NCBI RefSeq assembly: GCF_020097135.1
Contig: NZ_CP083608.1
Coordinates: 1,178,001 to 1,242,000, forward strand
Direction of reading: 5' to 3'
DNA length: 64,000 bases
From: Macrococcus armenti
GTDB lineage: Bacteria > Bacillota > Bacilli > Staphylococcales > Staphylococcaceae
The stretch's first letter is position 1, and each line of letters begins with the position of its first letter. The position numbers were made by a program, and so were the translations under genes. Below, one piece after another: positions 18,806 to 27,688 of this stretch. Under the pieces are notes generated by a model that was not told the DNA's origin, searched no databases, and saw only the letters and a list, made by a program, of their open reading frames with translations.

Positions 18806-19912
18806 TTATACTATCTTAATAATTTCAATAACTTGCTCTGTAAGCTTTTCCATTTCAATGATTGGCATGCATTCATTTACAGTGTGAATTTTTTCATAAC
18901 CTACTGCAAGTACTACAGTCGGCACACCATGGCCGTTAATGAAGTTTGCATCGCTACCCCCACCTGTTGGGATTACTTCCGGTGTTCTACCAATATTTAA
19001 TGCCGATTGTTTCGCGATTTGAACAACTTCACTATTTTCATCAACTTTAAATGAAGGATAGTTGACCGTCACATTAATATCAGCACTACCACCGAGTTCA
19101 GCCGCAGCTGTTAAAATTGCTTCTTTCATATGATTTACTTGTGCGTTCATTTTTTCTTCACTTAAACTTCTTGCTTCAGCTAGAATATAACATTTATCAG
19201 CAACAATATTCGTTTTATCTCCACCTTCAATACGTCCGATATTCGCTGTCGTCTCATCATCAATACGACCGAGTTTCATATTGTTTATTGCACGAGAAGC
19301 AATGTTAATTGCACTTACACCTTTTTCAGGTTCGATACCTGCATGTGCAGTAGTTCCTTTAATCGTTACTTCAATCGTTGCATTTGTAGGCGCCTGATTT
19401 ACGGTAACGCCGACTTTTCCACCTGCATCAAGTGCATAACCTAAACCATTGACTAACATTTTGCCATCAAGAGCACTAGAACCTACAAGTGAAGATTCTT
19501 CCCCTACTGTAATTACAATCTGGATAGGACCGTGCTCGATATTCTGTTCCTTAATCGTTTGAATCGCTTCTATAATTGTTGCAATCCCTGCCTTATCATC
19601 TGCACCTAAAATTGTAGTTCCATCTGTATGAATGATATCATCCGTAATAATAGGCTCAATCCCTTTACCTGGTGTAACAGTATCCATATGACATGATAAT
19701 AATAAAGGTTTACGTGTTGCGTCACCATCTAGTGTAATGAATAAATTACCTGCACCGAAACCTGTTTCTTTTTGAGTGTCATCTTCAACAACTGTTAAAC
19801 CAAGATTACGAAATAAATCAATAAGATGATCGGCTATTTGTCGCTCATGTCCTGTTTCACTATCAATCTTTACAAGCTCAATAAACGTATTTACTAATCG
19901 CGTTCTGTTCAT
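18806..19912 (-). CDS. M20-family metallopeptidase (tripeptidase-like, YqjE)
   Basis: Zinc peptidase of 368 residues resembling peptidase T and Bacillus YqjE. Metal-binding motifs are LSCHMDTVTPG (about 73-83), TILGADDKAG (about 115-124), a VGEESSLVGS segment with the catalytic glutamates, and a late HTVNE histidine. A dimerisation domain lies in the middle. It likely releases amino acids from short peptides in the cytosol. Its neighbourhood next to gnd and yqjA-like genes matches Bacillus order. Confidence 0.87.
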   Translation of the reverse strand: MNRTRLVNTFIELVKIDSETGHERQIADHLIDLFRNLGLTVVEDDTQKETGFGAGNLFITLDGDATRKPLLLSCHMDTVTPGKGIEPIITDDIIHTDGTTILGADDKAGIATIIEAIQTIKEQNIEHGPIQIVITVGEESSLVGSSALDGKMLVNGLGYALDAGGKVGVTVNQAPTNATIEVTIKGTTAHAGIEPEKGVSAINIASRAINNMKLGRIDDETTANIGRIEGGDKTNIVADKCYILAEARSLSEEKMNAQVNHMKEAILTAAAELGGSADINVTVNYPSFKVDENSEVVQIAKQSALNIGRTPEVIPTGGGSDANFINGHGVPTVVLAVGYEKIHTVNECMPIIEMEKLTEQVIEIIKIV

Positions 19913-20036
19913 AATATCTCTCCTTTAATTTTCCTTAATATAAATGTACCAAAGGATGCACAAACATAAAAGTATAACCATTCTATTATTATCTTTGTTA
20001 TAATATAAATAATCATCATATGAAAGGTTGTCGCAA

Positions 20037-20138
20037 ATGAATAAAAATTTTATGCGAATATTTATTATTATATTACTTGTATTAATTGTCACAGCATTAA
20101 TTTTAAGCAGTGTTTTAGCTTATTTAACAGATTATTAA
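20037..20138 (+). CDS. 33-residue membrane peptide, Prli42-like candidate
   Basis: Very short reading frame: a basic N-terminus (MNKNFMR) followed by one long Ile/Leu/Val membrane segment and a short LTDY tail. AAAGG lies about nine bases before the ATG, a promoter-like TATAAT is about 35 bases upstream, and a strong terminator follows, so it forms its own transcription unit. Size, topology and the K-R-hydrophobic pattern resemble Prli42, the stressosome membrane anchor of Listeria and relatives. The match is from memory and not proven. Confidence 0.6.
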   Translation: MNKNFMRIFIIILLVLIVTALILSSVLAYLTDY

Positions 20139-20172
20139 AAAGCAGACAACCAAATGGTTGCCTGCTTTTTTT
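20137..20172. terminator. Bidirectional terminator, small peptide/yqjA-like
   Basis: Stem AAAAAGCAGACAACCA with GGTTGCCTGCTTTTT between convergent genes; it includes one mismatch or wobble. Confidence 0.85.
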
Positions 20173-21139
20173 AATAAAGTTTCAATGAACCGAAATTTGA
20201 TTTAATTTCTAAATAATGTTCAATTTCATTTAATAACTGCATCAGTGCTGCACGTGATTTCATCTGAGCATTTGATTGGGGTAAAGGATATTGCTCTACT
20301 TCTAACATAATTGCATATAAATCATGTAATCGCATTGCAGTAAAGTTATTACTCGAAATATTATTCGATAAATCCAGTAGTAAATTACTACAATTGACAT
20401 GCAGCTTATCACAATGGCCCATCTGATTAATTAAATCTACCATACGATAAAGTAATTCGAGCTGGTCTTCTCGCATATCAAAATAATGATAATACGAGTT
20501 TTCATTTCGTGTAAAATGATTTTCAACCTCTGTATATGCGACAGACTTCGCCTCTTCAATTGTAATATGTAATTGTTTTAATTTATTTTTACTTAATATA
20601 ATATCAGGATACATTAATGCATCACTTAATTTAGCAACAATGAGCTGAAGATCTGTTTCAATAATATTTTTATATCGTTGTAAATCCTTTGATAAACTCG
20701 GCATATATAAATTAAGCATTAATGCAATAGTAAGACCAACGATAATGAGTGTTAGTTCATTTATAATGACATGCCAGTTGATGTAACCGAAATTAAAACA
20801 ATGCAGTATAATAACACAACTCGTAACGACACCTTCTTCAATCCGAAACATGACCGTAACTGGAATAAAAACTAAAACAAGTAATCCTAGCACAACCGCA
20901 TGAAACCCTAAATTCGTAAAGAAAATATAAGAAAATAATAATCCAATCGTACACGAAAAGAATCTTGCACTTGCAGCCTGAAGAGATTTAACGCGTGTAT
21001 TTTTTACACATAAAACAACAAGGATAGCTGCTGAGGCATAATTATCAAGCCCTAACAGCTTACAAATAATTACACCTAGCGCCATCCCGAATGCTGTTTT
21101 TACTGTTCTAAAACCTATTCTATAAGGTCTTATTTTCAT
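20171..21139 (-). CDS. Aromatic acid exporter family membrane protein (YqjA-like, FUSC fold)
   Basis: Membrane protein of 322 residues. The N-terminal half has about six hydrophobic segments (roughly 10-150) typical of the FUSC/ArAE family; the C-terminal half is a helical cytoplasmic domain. Function in Firmicutes is uncharacterised; export of aromatic acids is known only for distant relatives. It begins three bases after the bacilliredoxin stop, matching the yqiW-yqjA order of B. subtilis. Confidence 0.82.
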   Translation of the reverse strand: MKIRPYRIGFRTVKTAFGMALGVIICKLLGLDNYASAAILVVLCVKNTRVKSLQAASARFFSCTIGLLFSYIFFTNLGFHAVVLGLLVLVFIPVTVMFRIEEGVVTSCVIILHCFNFGYINWHVIINELTLIIVGLTIALMLNLYMPSLSKDLQRYKNIIETDLQLIVAKLSDALMYPDIILSKNKLKQLHITIEEAKSVAYTEVENHFTRNENSYYHYFDMREDQLELLYRMVDLINQMGHCDKLHVNCSNLLLDLSNNISSNNFTAMRLHDLYAIMLEVEQYPLPQSNAQMKSRAALMQLLNEIEHYLEIKSNFGSLKLY

Positions 21140-21142
21140 GAA

Positions 21143-21580
21143 TTAACGCTCTTCACAATGTTCTTCGAATAGCGCCTGGATACTAGTAATAACGCTCATC
21201 GGATCATGACCTTCAATTTCATGTCTTTCAATCATTGAAATGATTTTTCCATCTTTTAATAATGCGAAAGATGGGCTTGAAGGTGGATAACCTTCAAAGT
21301 ATTCACGTGCAGTCGCTGTTGCCTCTTTATCCTGACCTGCAAAAACAGTTACAAGCTGATTCGGTACTTTATCATAATGAATCGCATGTGCTGCTGCTGG
21401 ACGCGCGATTCCGCCTGCACATCCACAAACTGAATTGATCATTACAAATGTTGTACCTGGCTTATTGAACGCTTCTGTTACAGCTTCTGGAGTCGTTAAC
21501 TGTTTATATCCGGCACTTTCAATTTCTTGTCTCGCAGTATTGATAAAGTCTTCCATATACATATTAAAATTCATGTCCAT
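21143..21580 (-). CDS. Bacilliredoxin BrxA/BrxB (YphP/YqiW family)
   Basis: Thiol-disulfide protein of 145 residues that removes bacillithiol from S-bacillithiolated proteins under oxidative stress. The CGC active-site motif is at C52-G-C54. The neighbouring yqjA-like and leucine dehydrogenase genes correspond to the yqiW position in B. subtilis, so BrxB is the more likely of the two paralogues. The start has an AGAGGTG site six bases upstream. Confidence 0.88.
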   Translation of the reverse strand: MDMNFNMYMEDFINTARQEIESAGYKQLTTPEAVTEAFNKPGTTFVMINSVCGCAGGIARPAAAHAIHYDKVPNQLVTVFAGQDKEATATAREYFEGYPPSSPSFALLKDGKIISMIERHEIEGHDPMSVITSIQALFEEHCEER

Positions 21581-21653
21581 GTTTTACACCTCTTAATTTA
21601 TATTGATATATTTATAATACATAAATTATTTACTTAAATCTACTTGTGCGTTC

Positions 21654-21700
21654 AAAAAAACAGAAGAAGCTATAATAAGGCAATAGCTTCTTCTGTTTAT
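21654..21700 (-). terminator. Terminator after leucine dehydrogenase
   Basis: Minus-strand stem ACAGAAGAAGCTA with TAGCTTCTTCTGT (loop of about 11) followed by seven T. Confidence 0.85.
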
Positions 21701-21708
21701 AGATGATA

Positions 21709-22809
21709 TTATCTTGATTTTCTTGATATTAAAGAATGTTCGTTTTTACTGAATGTGCTTCTGACACGCATCATCTGATCTATTCTTTCTTCAGCTAATC
21801 GTTCAGCAGCTAAAGCTGTTGTTATATTATCACGTTTTGCAATTTCAAATACTTTGTCCATCTGATCATAAATTTCATTAACTTTCTTTGTTGCACGTTC
21901 CTCATTGTAACCACTTAATTCATCAGCTACGTTAATTACGCCTCCAGAGTTAACGACAAAGTCCGGTGCATATATAATATTACGTTCTTTAAGCATCGCA
22001 GCGTGTCTCTCCATATCTTTCAACTGGTTATTTGATGAACCACATACTGCTTTAACTTTCAATTGTGGAATCGTTTCATCGTTAAGAATCGCTCCAAGCG
22101 CACATGGTGCAAAAATATCCGCTTCAACTGAGTAAATCTCTTCGGGTTTCACAGCAGTTGCACCAAAGTCATTTACAGCCCTGTCGATTGATTCCTGGAA
22201 AATATCCGTAACAATTAATTTTGCACCTTCTTCATGTAAATACTTACATAAAGTATAAGACACGTTTCCTACACCTTGTACAGCAATCGTCTTACCAGCA
22301 AGACTATCATCGCCAAATGCTTCTTTTGCAGTACGTTTCATCGCACGATAAACACCAAGTGCTGTTTTAGGGCTTGGATTTCCGCTTGAACCATATGATT
22401 CAGATAACCCAACAACATAATCAGTTTCTGCATAAATTGTATCCATATCATCTACTGAAGTCCCTACATCTTCAGCAGTGATATATCGACCATTCAAACT
22501 GTTGATATATCTTCCAAGCGCACGGAACAATGCTTCAGATTTATCCTTTTTAGGATCTCCAATAACAACAGTTTTTGCACCACCTAAATTTAAACCAGCT
22601 GCAGCGTTTTTATACGTCATACCTCTAGCTAATCTTAATGCATCTTCTATCGCTTCTTCCTCACTACTATATGGCCACATTCTGCATCCCCCGAGTGCTG
22701 GCCCTAGTGTAGAGTCATGAATTGCAATAATGGCTTTTAGCCCACTTGCTTTATCCTGACAAAAAACGACTTGCTCATAGTCATATTGTTCTATTGTTTC
22801 AAAGATCAT
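21709..22809 (-). CDS. bcd: Leucine (branched-chain amino acid) dehydrogenase
   Basis: NAD-dependent deamination of leucine, valine and isoleucine to 2-oxo acids. The 366 residues contain the active-site lysines K67 (MTYK) and K79 (GGAKT) and the Rossmann motif GVGNVS. The ATG at 22809 with GGGG seven bases upstream gives the usual family length. In Bacillus this gene sits within ptb-bcd-buk-lpdV-bkd; here no other member of that cluster flanks it, although the outer neighbours are conserved. The keto acids must therefore be handled by enzymes encoded elsewhere or left as end products. Confidence 0.92.
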   Translation of the reverse strand: MIFETIEQYDYEQVVFCQDKASGLKAIIAIHDSTLGPALGGCRMWPYSSEEEAIEDALRLARGMTYKNAAAGLNLGGAKTVVIGDPKKDKSEALFRALGRYINSLNGRYITAEDVGTSVDDMDTIYAETDYVVGLSESYGSSGNPSPKTALGVYRAMKRTAKEAFGDDSLAGKTIAVQGVGNVSYTLCKYLHEEGAKLIVTDIFQESIDRAVNDFGATAVKPEEIYSVEADIFAPCALGAILNDETIPQLKVKAVCGSSNNQLKDMERHAAMLKERNIIYAPDFVVNSGGVINVADELSGYNEERATKKVNEIYDQMDKVFEIAKRDNITTALAAERLAEERIDQMMRVRSTFSKNEHSLISRKSR

Positions 22810-22975
22810 TGCTATTCCCCTTTTCATTTCAATATGTATAAATCATACATACTTATTATACTTTTTTTGCGTAAATATTTCAATTTACGAAGTTTTTTAT
22901 ATAAAAAAATTACAGTGATTTATTATGTAATTCAATGGTATAATATTTGTATATAATTTATGAAACGGTGATATT

Positions 22976-23236
22976 TTGAAAAAAATTATAGCATTGATGG
23001 TGCTTGTTATACCGATTTACTTCGCAGGTCTAGGTATAAAATGGATGCGCGATGCTTTATTCGGCATACTTGTACCTGAACTTCATTACATTTGGTTGCA
23101 ATTTACGATTGGATTTGTTCTGATGCTCATCGGTGTAAGTTTTGTTGGGGGATATATTCTGCATATCGAAAAGAAATCAAAACGCGCACAAGAGAAATTT
23201 ATGAAGGCATCTAACAATAAAAAAACGAGACATTAG
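22976..23236 (+). CDS. DUF2627 membrane protein (YqzF-like)
   Basis: Small protein of 86 residues with two membrane segments (about 3-22 and 41-65) and a basic, Lys/Arg-rich C-terminal tail. The pattern GIKWMRDALFGIL and WLQF matches the DUF2627/YqzF family, whose role is unknown. The start is TTG after a GGTGAT site. In B. subtilis yqzF lies in the same neighbourhood, between spo0A/yqiK and the bkd genes. The last codons are part of the following bidirectional terminator. Confidence 0.82.
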   Translation: MKKIIALMVLVIPIYFAGLGIKWMRDALFGILVPELHYIWLQFTIGFVLMLIGVSFVGGYILHIEKKSKRAQEKFMKASNNKKTRH

Positions 23237-23248
23237 TCTCGTTTTTTT
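23219..23248. terminator. Bidirectional terminator, yqzF-like/glpQ-like
   Basis: Stem AACGAGAC, loop ATTA, GTCTCGTT, flanked by A and T runs. Confidence 0.87.
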
Positions 23249-23955
23249 ACTTGCTTTAATTTAACTGCACGTTCAACTTCGTCTGTAATAATTCCAGCTA
23301 CACTACTATTTATCCACATTGCAAGTTCTTTTTCTTTATTAACTGTATAAACACGTGCTGGTAGTTCATGTTCATGAAGTTCTATTAAATGATCTACTTT
23401 AATGTGTTTCGCATTTGGGTGAATGCTCTTTATATTATTATTCGTCTTAAAGTCCCATGGTGACTCATGATATTTATCAAATAATAAAGCTGTTTCATAG
23501 TCAGAATCAATAGATTCGATCATGATAAGATTTTCTATATTGAAGCTTGATATAATAATACGATCATTCATACTATATTTTTCAAGTAGTTCGTGAAGCA
23601 CAAGCTCAATCTTACCACTTTCTGCTTTAATTTCTATATTTAATAATAAGTTATAATCACGAACGATATTTAAAACGTCTTCAAGTAAAGGCACCGGCTC
23701 ATCAATCACTTTAAATAATCCTGATTTAATGCGATACTGTTTGATTTCATCGTACGTCATATGCTGTACTTTTCCACGTCCGTTCGTCGTTCTGTTAATT
23801 GAATCATCGTGTATGACAACAATTTGATTATCTTTCGTTAAATGAATATCAAGCTCAAAACCATCCGCCCCGTGAATGACTGCTTGTTTAAATGCAAGCA
23901 TAGAGTTTTCAGGATACTTTGCAGAATAACCACGATGTGCAAATATTAAAGTCAC
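23233..23955 (-). CDS. Glycerophosphodiester phosphodiesterase (YqiK-like)
   Basis: Cytosolic GDPD-family enzyme of 240 residues; no signal peptide is visible. It should hydrolyse glycerophosphodiesters to glycerol 3-phosphate and an alcohol. Catalytic motifs are HRG at about residues 7-9, the E-x-D pair in GFELDIHLT and the HDDSINRTT histidine. The ATG overlaps the spo0A stop, so it is translationally coupled. B. subtilis yqiK lies a few genes from spo0A, so this is a conserved neighbour. Confidence 0.88.
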   Translation of the reverse strand: MTLIFAHRGYSAKYPENSMLAFKQAVIHGADGFELDIHLTKDNQIVVIHDDSINRTTNGRGKVQHMTYDEIKQYRIKSGLFKVIDEPVPLLEDVLNIVRDYNLLLNIEIKAESGKIELVLHELLEKYSMNDRIIISSFNIENLIMIESIDSDYETALLFDKYHESPWDFKTNNNIKSIHPNAKHIKVDHLIELHEHELPARVYTVNKEKELAMWINSSVAGIITDEVERAVKLKQVKKRD

Positions 23956-24629
23956 AGGGCACCATCCTTAATCATTTTTAAGAGTTCTCCAATCGTCGGT
24001 TTAACAAACTTTCCTTTTTCATTAAATTTCTGCTCTAGTCCATTCGACCACGCTTTCTCAATTGCATGACGGATTGAACGTTCAACATTTGCTGGCTTTA
24101 CAAGATTTAGTTCGGCGATTTCTGGATACAACTTAATCGTCAATTGAATTTTGTCTTCAGGATTTTTATTTATGATAATAAGTGCATCTCTTAAATACTT
24201 TGTGCCTTTATGTTTATCATTAAAACCTAGTCGCTCTAATACTTCATCCGATTGACTTTCACCTTCTATATTACATATTTGATGAATACGATTAATAAAA
24301 TTATCAAAGTTGATCGGTTTTAATATAAAATAATCGACGCCTAAAGCCATTGCCTCTGTTAGAATTGTATCTTTTCCGAAGGCACTTAAACAAATAATTT
24401 TGTAATTGTGATCCTTCGGTATATATGTTTCCAATAAGCCAATACCATCAATATAAGGTAAAATTAAATCGAGTAGAAGAAGGTCAAATTCAGTATTTTT
24501 TAACATTTCGATTGCATCTTTGCCATTATGGCACATACTCACAACTTCCATACCATATTGTTCAATGTGAGACTTTATTGATAATGCAAGTTCTCTGGAA
24601 TCCTCTACTATTACAACTTTAAGTACCAT
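23952..24629 (-). CDS. spo0A: Spo0A-family response regulator
   Basis: The 225-residue protein has a receiver domain with acidic E9/D10, phospho-acceptor D54 (LLLD) and K104 in the motif YFILKP, which is shared with Bacillus Spo0A. The C-terminal Spo0A DNA-binding domain (about 130-222) contains LYPEIAELN and VERSIRHAIEKAWSNG, the recognition-helix region that defines the family. The linker is very short, and the total is about 40 residues below B. subtilis Spo0A (267). Spo0A is the master regulator of sporulation entry, but also controls biofilm and stationary-phase genes. The gene is 12 bases after recN; spoIVB, which separates them in Bacillus, is absent. Intact motifs suggest it is retained under selection in a presumed non-sporulating host. 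Confidence 0.93.
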   Translation of the reverse strand: MVLKVVIVEDSRELALSIKSHIEQYGMEVVSMCHNGKDAIEMLKNTEFDLLLLDLILPYIDGIGLLETYIPKDHNYKIICLSAFGKDTILTEAMALGVDYFILKPINFDNFINRIHQICNIEGESQSDEVLERLGFNDKHKGTKYLRDALIIINKNPEDKIQLTIKLYPEIAELNLVKPANVERSIRHAIEKAWSNGLEQKFNEKGKFVKPTIGELLKMIKDGAL

Positions 24630-24641
24630 TTTATCCCTCTT

Positions 24642-26309
24642 CTACTTAGTGTTTTGAGCTATTAATTCAGCAGCATGTTCCAATGTTAATTGTGTTACTT
24701 CTACACCAGAAATCATACGTGCAACTTCCTGTATACGCATATCTCCATCTAATTCTGTAACTGTTGTTACCGTTCTATCATCATGTTCAATCTTTTCAAT
24801 GTATAAATGATGATCACTAATAGCAGCGACTTGGGGTAAATGTGATATACATATTACTTGAATGTGGTTTGAAATTTCATGCATTTTTTCAGCCATTTTT
24901 TGTGCTACTTTGCCGGAAACTCCTGTATCTACTTCATCGAATAATATTGCAGTTTTCCCTTTAGACTCTGCAAAAATACTCTTTAATGCGAGCATAATAC
25001 GTGAAAGTTCTCCACCAGATGCAATTTTATAAAGGGACTTCAACGGTTCACCTTTATTTGGACTAATCATAAATTCTAACGATTCAATTCCTTCTGCTGT
25101 AGGTTCAGTCTTCACAAATGCCATTTCAAAATTTGCACTTTTCATTTCCAGATGGTGTATTTCATCCAGAATATTATCCCTTAATTGTTGTGCAACGCGT
25201 CTTCTTTCCTTACTTAGTGATGCACCATATTTCATTAATTCTTGATATAATATTTCGATTTCATTTTGTAGTTGAGATGTTGATGCTTCTAAATTTTCGA
25301 TTTTATTAATCTCAATATTTAGTTCTTCTATAAATGGTATCAGTTCATTCAAAGATTTTCCATATTTTCTTTCAAGAAATTGAATTTCATTGACACGCGT
25401 CTGCATATGATTTAATTCCTGCTCATCATACTCATTGTTTGATAAAGCATCATGTAAACTATGCTTAACATCGTCTAAAATATAATAAAGTCCTTCTGTT
25501 TCCTCTTTCGCTTTTTCAAACTTTCCAGGTAATATTTGATTTACTTCACTTAACTGTGATTTAAATTCAAAAAGAAGTTCAAGTATTTTACCTTCATCAT
25601 TTAATAAAGTGATAGATTTTGATAAAGCTTCATTCAATTTCTCAAAATTTTGAAGACGGTGAATATCTTCTTCAAGCTGCTCTTTTTCATCTTTGATAAG
25701 GTTTTTATCCGTCAGTTCTTTGTACTGATATTTAATTAGATCTAATCGCTGCAGTAACGCTTCATCTTTCTGTTGAAGCTGTTCAAGTTCTTTTAACTTC
25801 TCTTTATAATTAAAATATGTCGTTCTATACGTATCATATATAGAGCTATATGAATTTTCTGCGTATTCATCAAGTAACATAATATGGTACTTCGGTTTTA
25901 ATAAATGCTGCGTTTCATGTTGGCCGTGTATATCAAGTAATTCCTGCATCACTTCACGCAATTCACCTAATGTTACAAGTTGATTGTTTATTTTACATAA
26001 GCTTTTGCCACTTTTAAAAATTTCACGTTTAACAAACATGAAATCATCGAGTGGAATATTTTTTTCTTCTAATAGTTGCTGAACTTTTTGGTTATCTTCG
26101 ATATCAAAGACACCTTGGACAATTGCTTTTTGTTCTCCATGTCTGACCATCGTATTGCTGGCACGTACCCCAATAAGTTGTCCGATGGCATCAATAATTA
26201 TAGATTTACCAGCACCTGTTTCCCCACTTAAAACCGTCAAACCATTCTTTAATTCAATTTCTAACGATTCTATAATTGCAAACTGCTGAATTGATAATGA
26301 AACAAGCAT
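24642..26309 (-). CDS. recN: DNA repair protein RecN
   Basis: SMC-like ATPase acting early in double-strand break repair, 555 residues. The Walker A motif GETGAGKS is at 29-36; long coiled coils (about 150-370) separate it from the C-terminal ASGGELSRIMLALK signature and the Walker B ILFDEVDTGVSG. It follows argR by 12 bases and precedes spo0A by 12 bases. Confidence 0.95.
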   Translation of the reverse strand: MLVSLSIQQFAIIESLEIELKNGLTVLSGETGAGKSIIIDAIGQLIGVRASNTMVRHGEQKAIVQGVFDIEDNQKVQQLLEEKNIPLDDFMFVKREIFKSGKSLCKINNQLVTLGELREVMQELLDIHGQHETQHLLKPKYHIMLLDEYAENSYSSIYDTYRTTYFNYKEKLKELEQLQQKDEALLQRLDLIKYQYKELTDKNLIKDEKEQLEEDIHRLQNFEKLNEALSKSITLLNDEGKILELLFEFKSQLSEVNQILPGKFEKAKEETEGLYYILDDVKHSLHDALSNNEYDEQELNHMQTRVNEIQFLERKYGKSLNELIPFIEELNIEINKIENLEASTSQLQNEIEILYQELMKYGASLSKERRRVAQQLRDNILDEIHHLEMKSANFEMAFVKTEPTAEGIESLEFMISPNKGEPLKSLYKIASGGELSRIMLALKSIFAESKGKTAILFDEVDTGVSGKVAQKMAEKMHEISNHIQVICISHLPQVAAISDHHLYIEKIEHDDRTVTTVTELDGDMRIQEVARMISGVEVTQLTLEHAAELIAQNTK

Positions 26310-26321
26310 CCAATACCCCCA

Positions 26322-26774
26322 TTATAACATGTTAAAAATTCGTTCTGTTACAGCTTCTGCCGCGTTCTTATCTCTGCATATTAATAAACATGTGTCATCA
26401 CCACAAATTGTACCGATAACTTCATCCCATTCAAGTTGATCGATAATCGCTCCGATAGATTGTGCATTACCTGGTAGTGTTTTTAGCACTAGTAAATTAT
26501 CCGTTCCGTCAAGCTTAACGAATGAATCCATTAAATATCGTCCAAGTTTATCAATTGGATGATATTTACGATCTCTAGGCAATGAATATACATATTTACC
26601 TTCTTTAGTCGGAACTTTAATAAGTTGCAGTTCTTTTATATCACGTGAAATTGTTGCTTGCGTAACGTTCAGATTATATTGATTCAGTTTTTCTACTAAA
26701 TCTTCCTGCGTTTCAATTTGCTGGTTTGAAATTATTTCACGAATTTTTATTTGACGCATCGTTTTATTGGCCAT
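26322..26774 (-). CDS. argR: Arginine repressor ArgR/AhrC
   Basis: Arginine-dependent hexameric regulator of arginine synthesis and breakdown, 150 residues. The N-terminal winged helix contains the conserved [11 protein letters not shown] segment; the C-terminal oligomerisation/arginine-binding domain has the [10 protein letters not shown] motif. Its position in front of recN is typical of Firmicutes. Confidence 0.94.
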   Translation of the reverse strand: MANKTMRQIKIREIISNQQIETQEDLVEKLNQYNLNVTQATISRDIKELQLIKVPTKEGKYVYSLPRDRKYHPIDKLGRYLMDSFVKLDGTDNLLVLKTLPGNAQSIGAIIDQLEWDEVIGTICGDDTCLLICRDKNAAEAVTERIFNML

Positions 26775-26837
26775 AGTGAACCTCCATGTGCATATTTATA
26801 CGGTCAATTTTAACATAAGCGCTTATTTTTGTATATT

Positions 26838-26864
26838 AAAAAACCACTGATAAATCAGTGGTTT
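26838..26864 (-). terminator. Terminator after tlyA
   Basis: Minus-strand stem AAACCACTGA with TCAGTGGTTT followed by a T-rich run, between tlyA and argR. It suggests that argR-recN-spo0A-glpQ form a separate unit or receive only readthrough. Confidence 0.8.
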
Positions 26865-27688
26865 ATTGTATTAAATGCTACTTGTACAACTTCATCAATA
26901 TACAAATCATTATGACACAATGCAGTCTTATTTGAATTTTTATCCAATGATTGCTTCACATTCTTTAAATATAATAAGTATTCAATATTGCCTTTTGTTC
27001 CTGAAATCGGTGAAAAGGTAATATCAATTGGCGTCATTCCATAATCTTCCGCGTAGTGCATCACTTTTTTAATAACATTAATGTGCGTATCTCTGTCATA
27101 TACAATCCCTTTATCTACTTCATCTTTATGTGCCTCAAACTGTGGTTTTATTAATGCTACAATTTCAGCATTATGATCAACAACTTGAACTAACGTCTTA
27201 AAAATAAGTGACAATGAAATAAAGCTTACATCAATACTTACAAAGTTCGGTGATGGTTGAAATTGATCTTTCGTAACGTATCGGAAATTTGTCTGTTCCA
27301 TAACCGTCACATCTGGATGTATGCGAAGTCTATAATCCAGTTGGTTTGTACCAACATCCAGTGCATATACATGTTTTGCGCCATTTTGCAGCGCACAGTC
27401 TGTAAACCCACCGGTAGAAGAACCAATATCAAGATGAACTTTGCCCTTTAGATTTAAGTTAAATGATTGAATCGCTTTTTCAAGCTTCAATCCACCACGA
27501 CTAACATACTTTTTTCTTTTATCTTTAACTCTAATCTTAATCGTTTCAGGATTTATTTTCTCGCCTGCTGTGTCAATTCTAATATTATCATTGTAAATTA
27601 AACCTGCCATTATCGCGCGCATTGCACTATCTTTCGTATCATAATAGTCTTGTGAAACAAGCCATTCATCGATTCTAACTTTCTTCAT
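26855..27688 (-). CDS. TlyA/YqxC family rRNA methyltransferase
   Basis: Protein of 277 residues with an N-terminal S4 RNA-binding domain (about 1-60) and a FtsJ-like Rossmann methyltransferase domain ([16 protein letters not shown], about 83-98). TlyA proteins 2'-O-methylate rRNA in mycobacteria; the activity of Firmicute members is less certain despite the old name hemolysin A. The start overlaps dxs by 14 bases. Confidence 0.87.
   Translation of the reverse strand: MKKVRIDEWLVSQDYYDTKDSAMRAIMAGLIYNDNIRIDTAGEKINPETIKIRVKDKRKKYVSRGGLKLEKAIQSFNLNLKGKVHLDIGSSTGGFTDCALQNGAKHVYALDVGTNQLDYRLRIHPDVTVMEQTNFRYVTKDQFQPSPNFVSIDVSFISLSLIFKTLVQVVDHNAEIVALIKPQFEAHKDEVDKGIVYDRDTHINVIKKVMHYAEDYGMTPIDITFSPISGTKGNIEYLLYLKNVKQSLDKNSNKTALCHNDLYIDEVVQVAFNTINH

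Noticed and set aside
21709-22809. Glutamate dehydrogenase as identity for the amino acid dehydrogenase
   Set aside because: The 366-residue length and GGCRMWPY / GLNLGGAKT motifs match leucine dehydrogenases, which are shorter than GDH.
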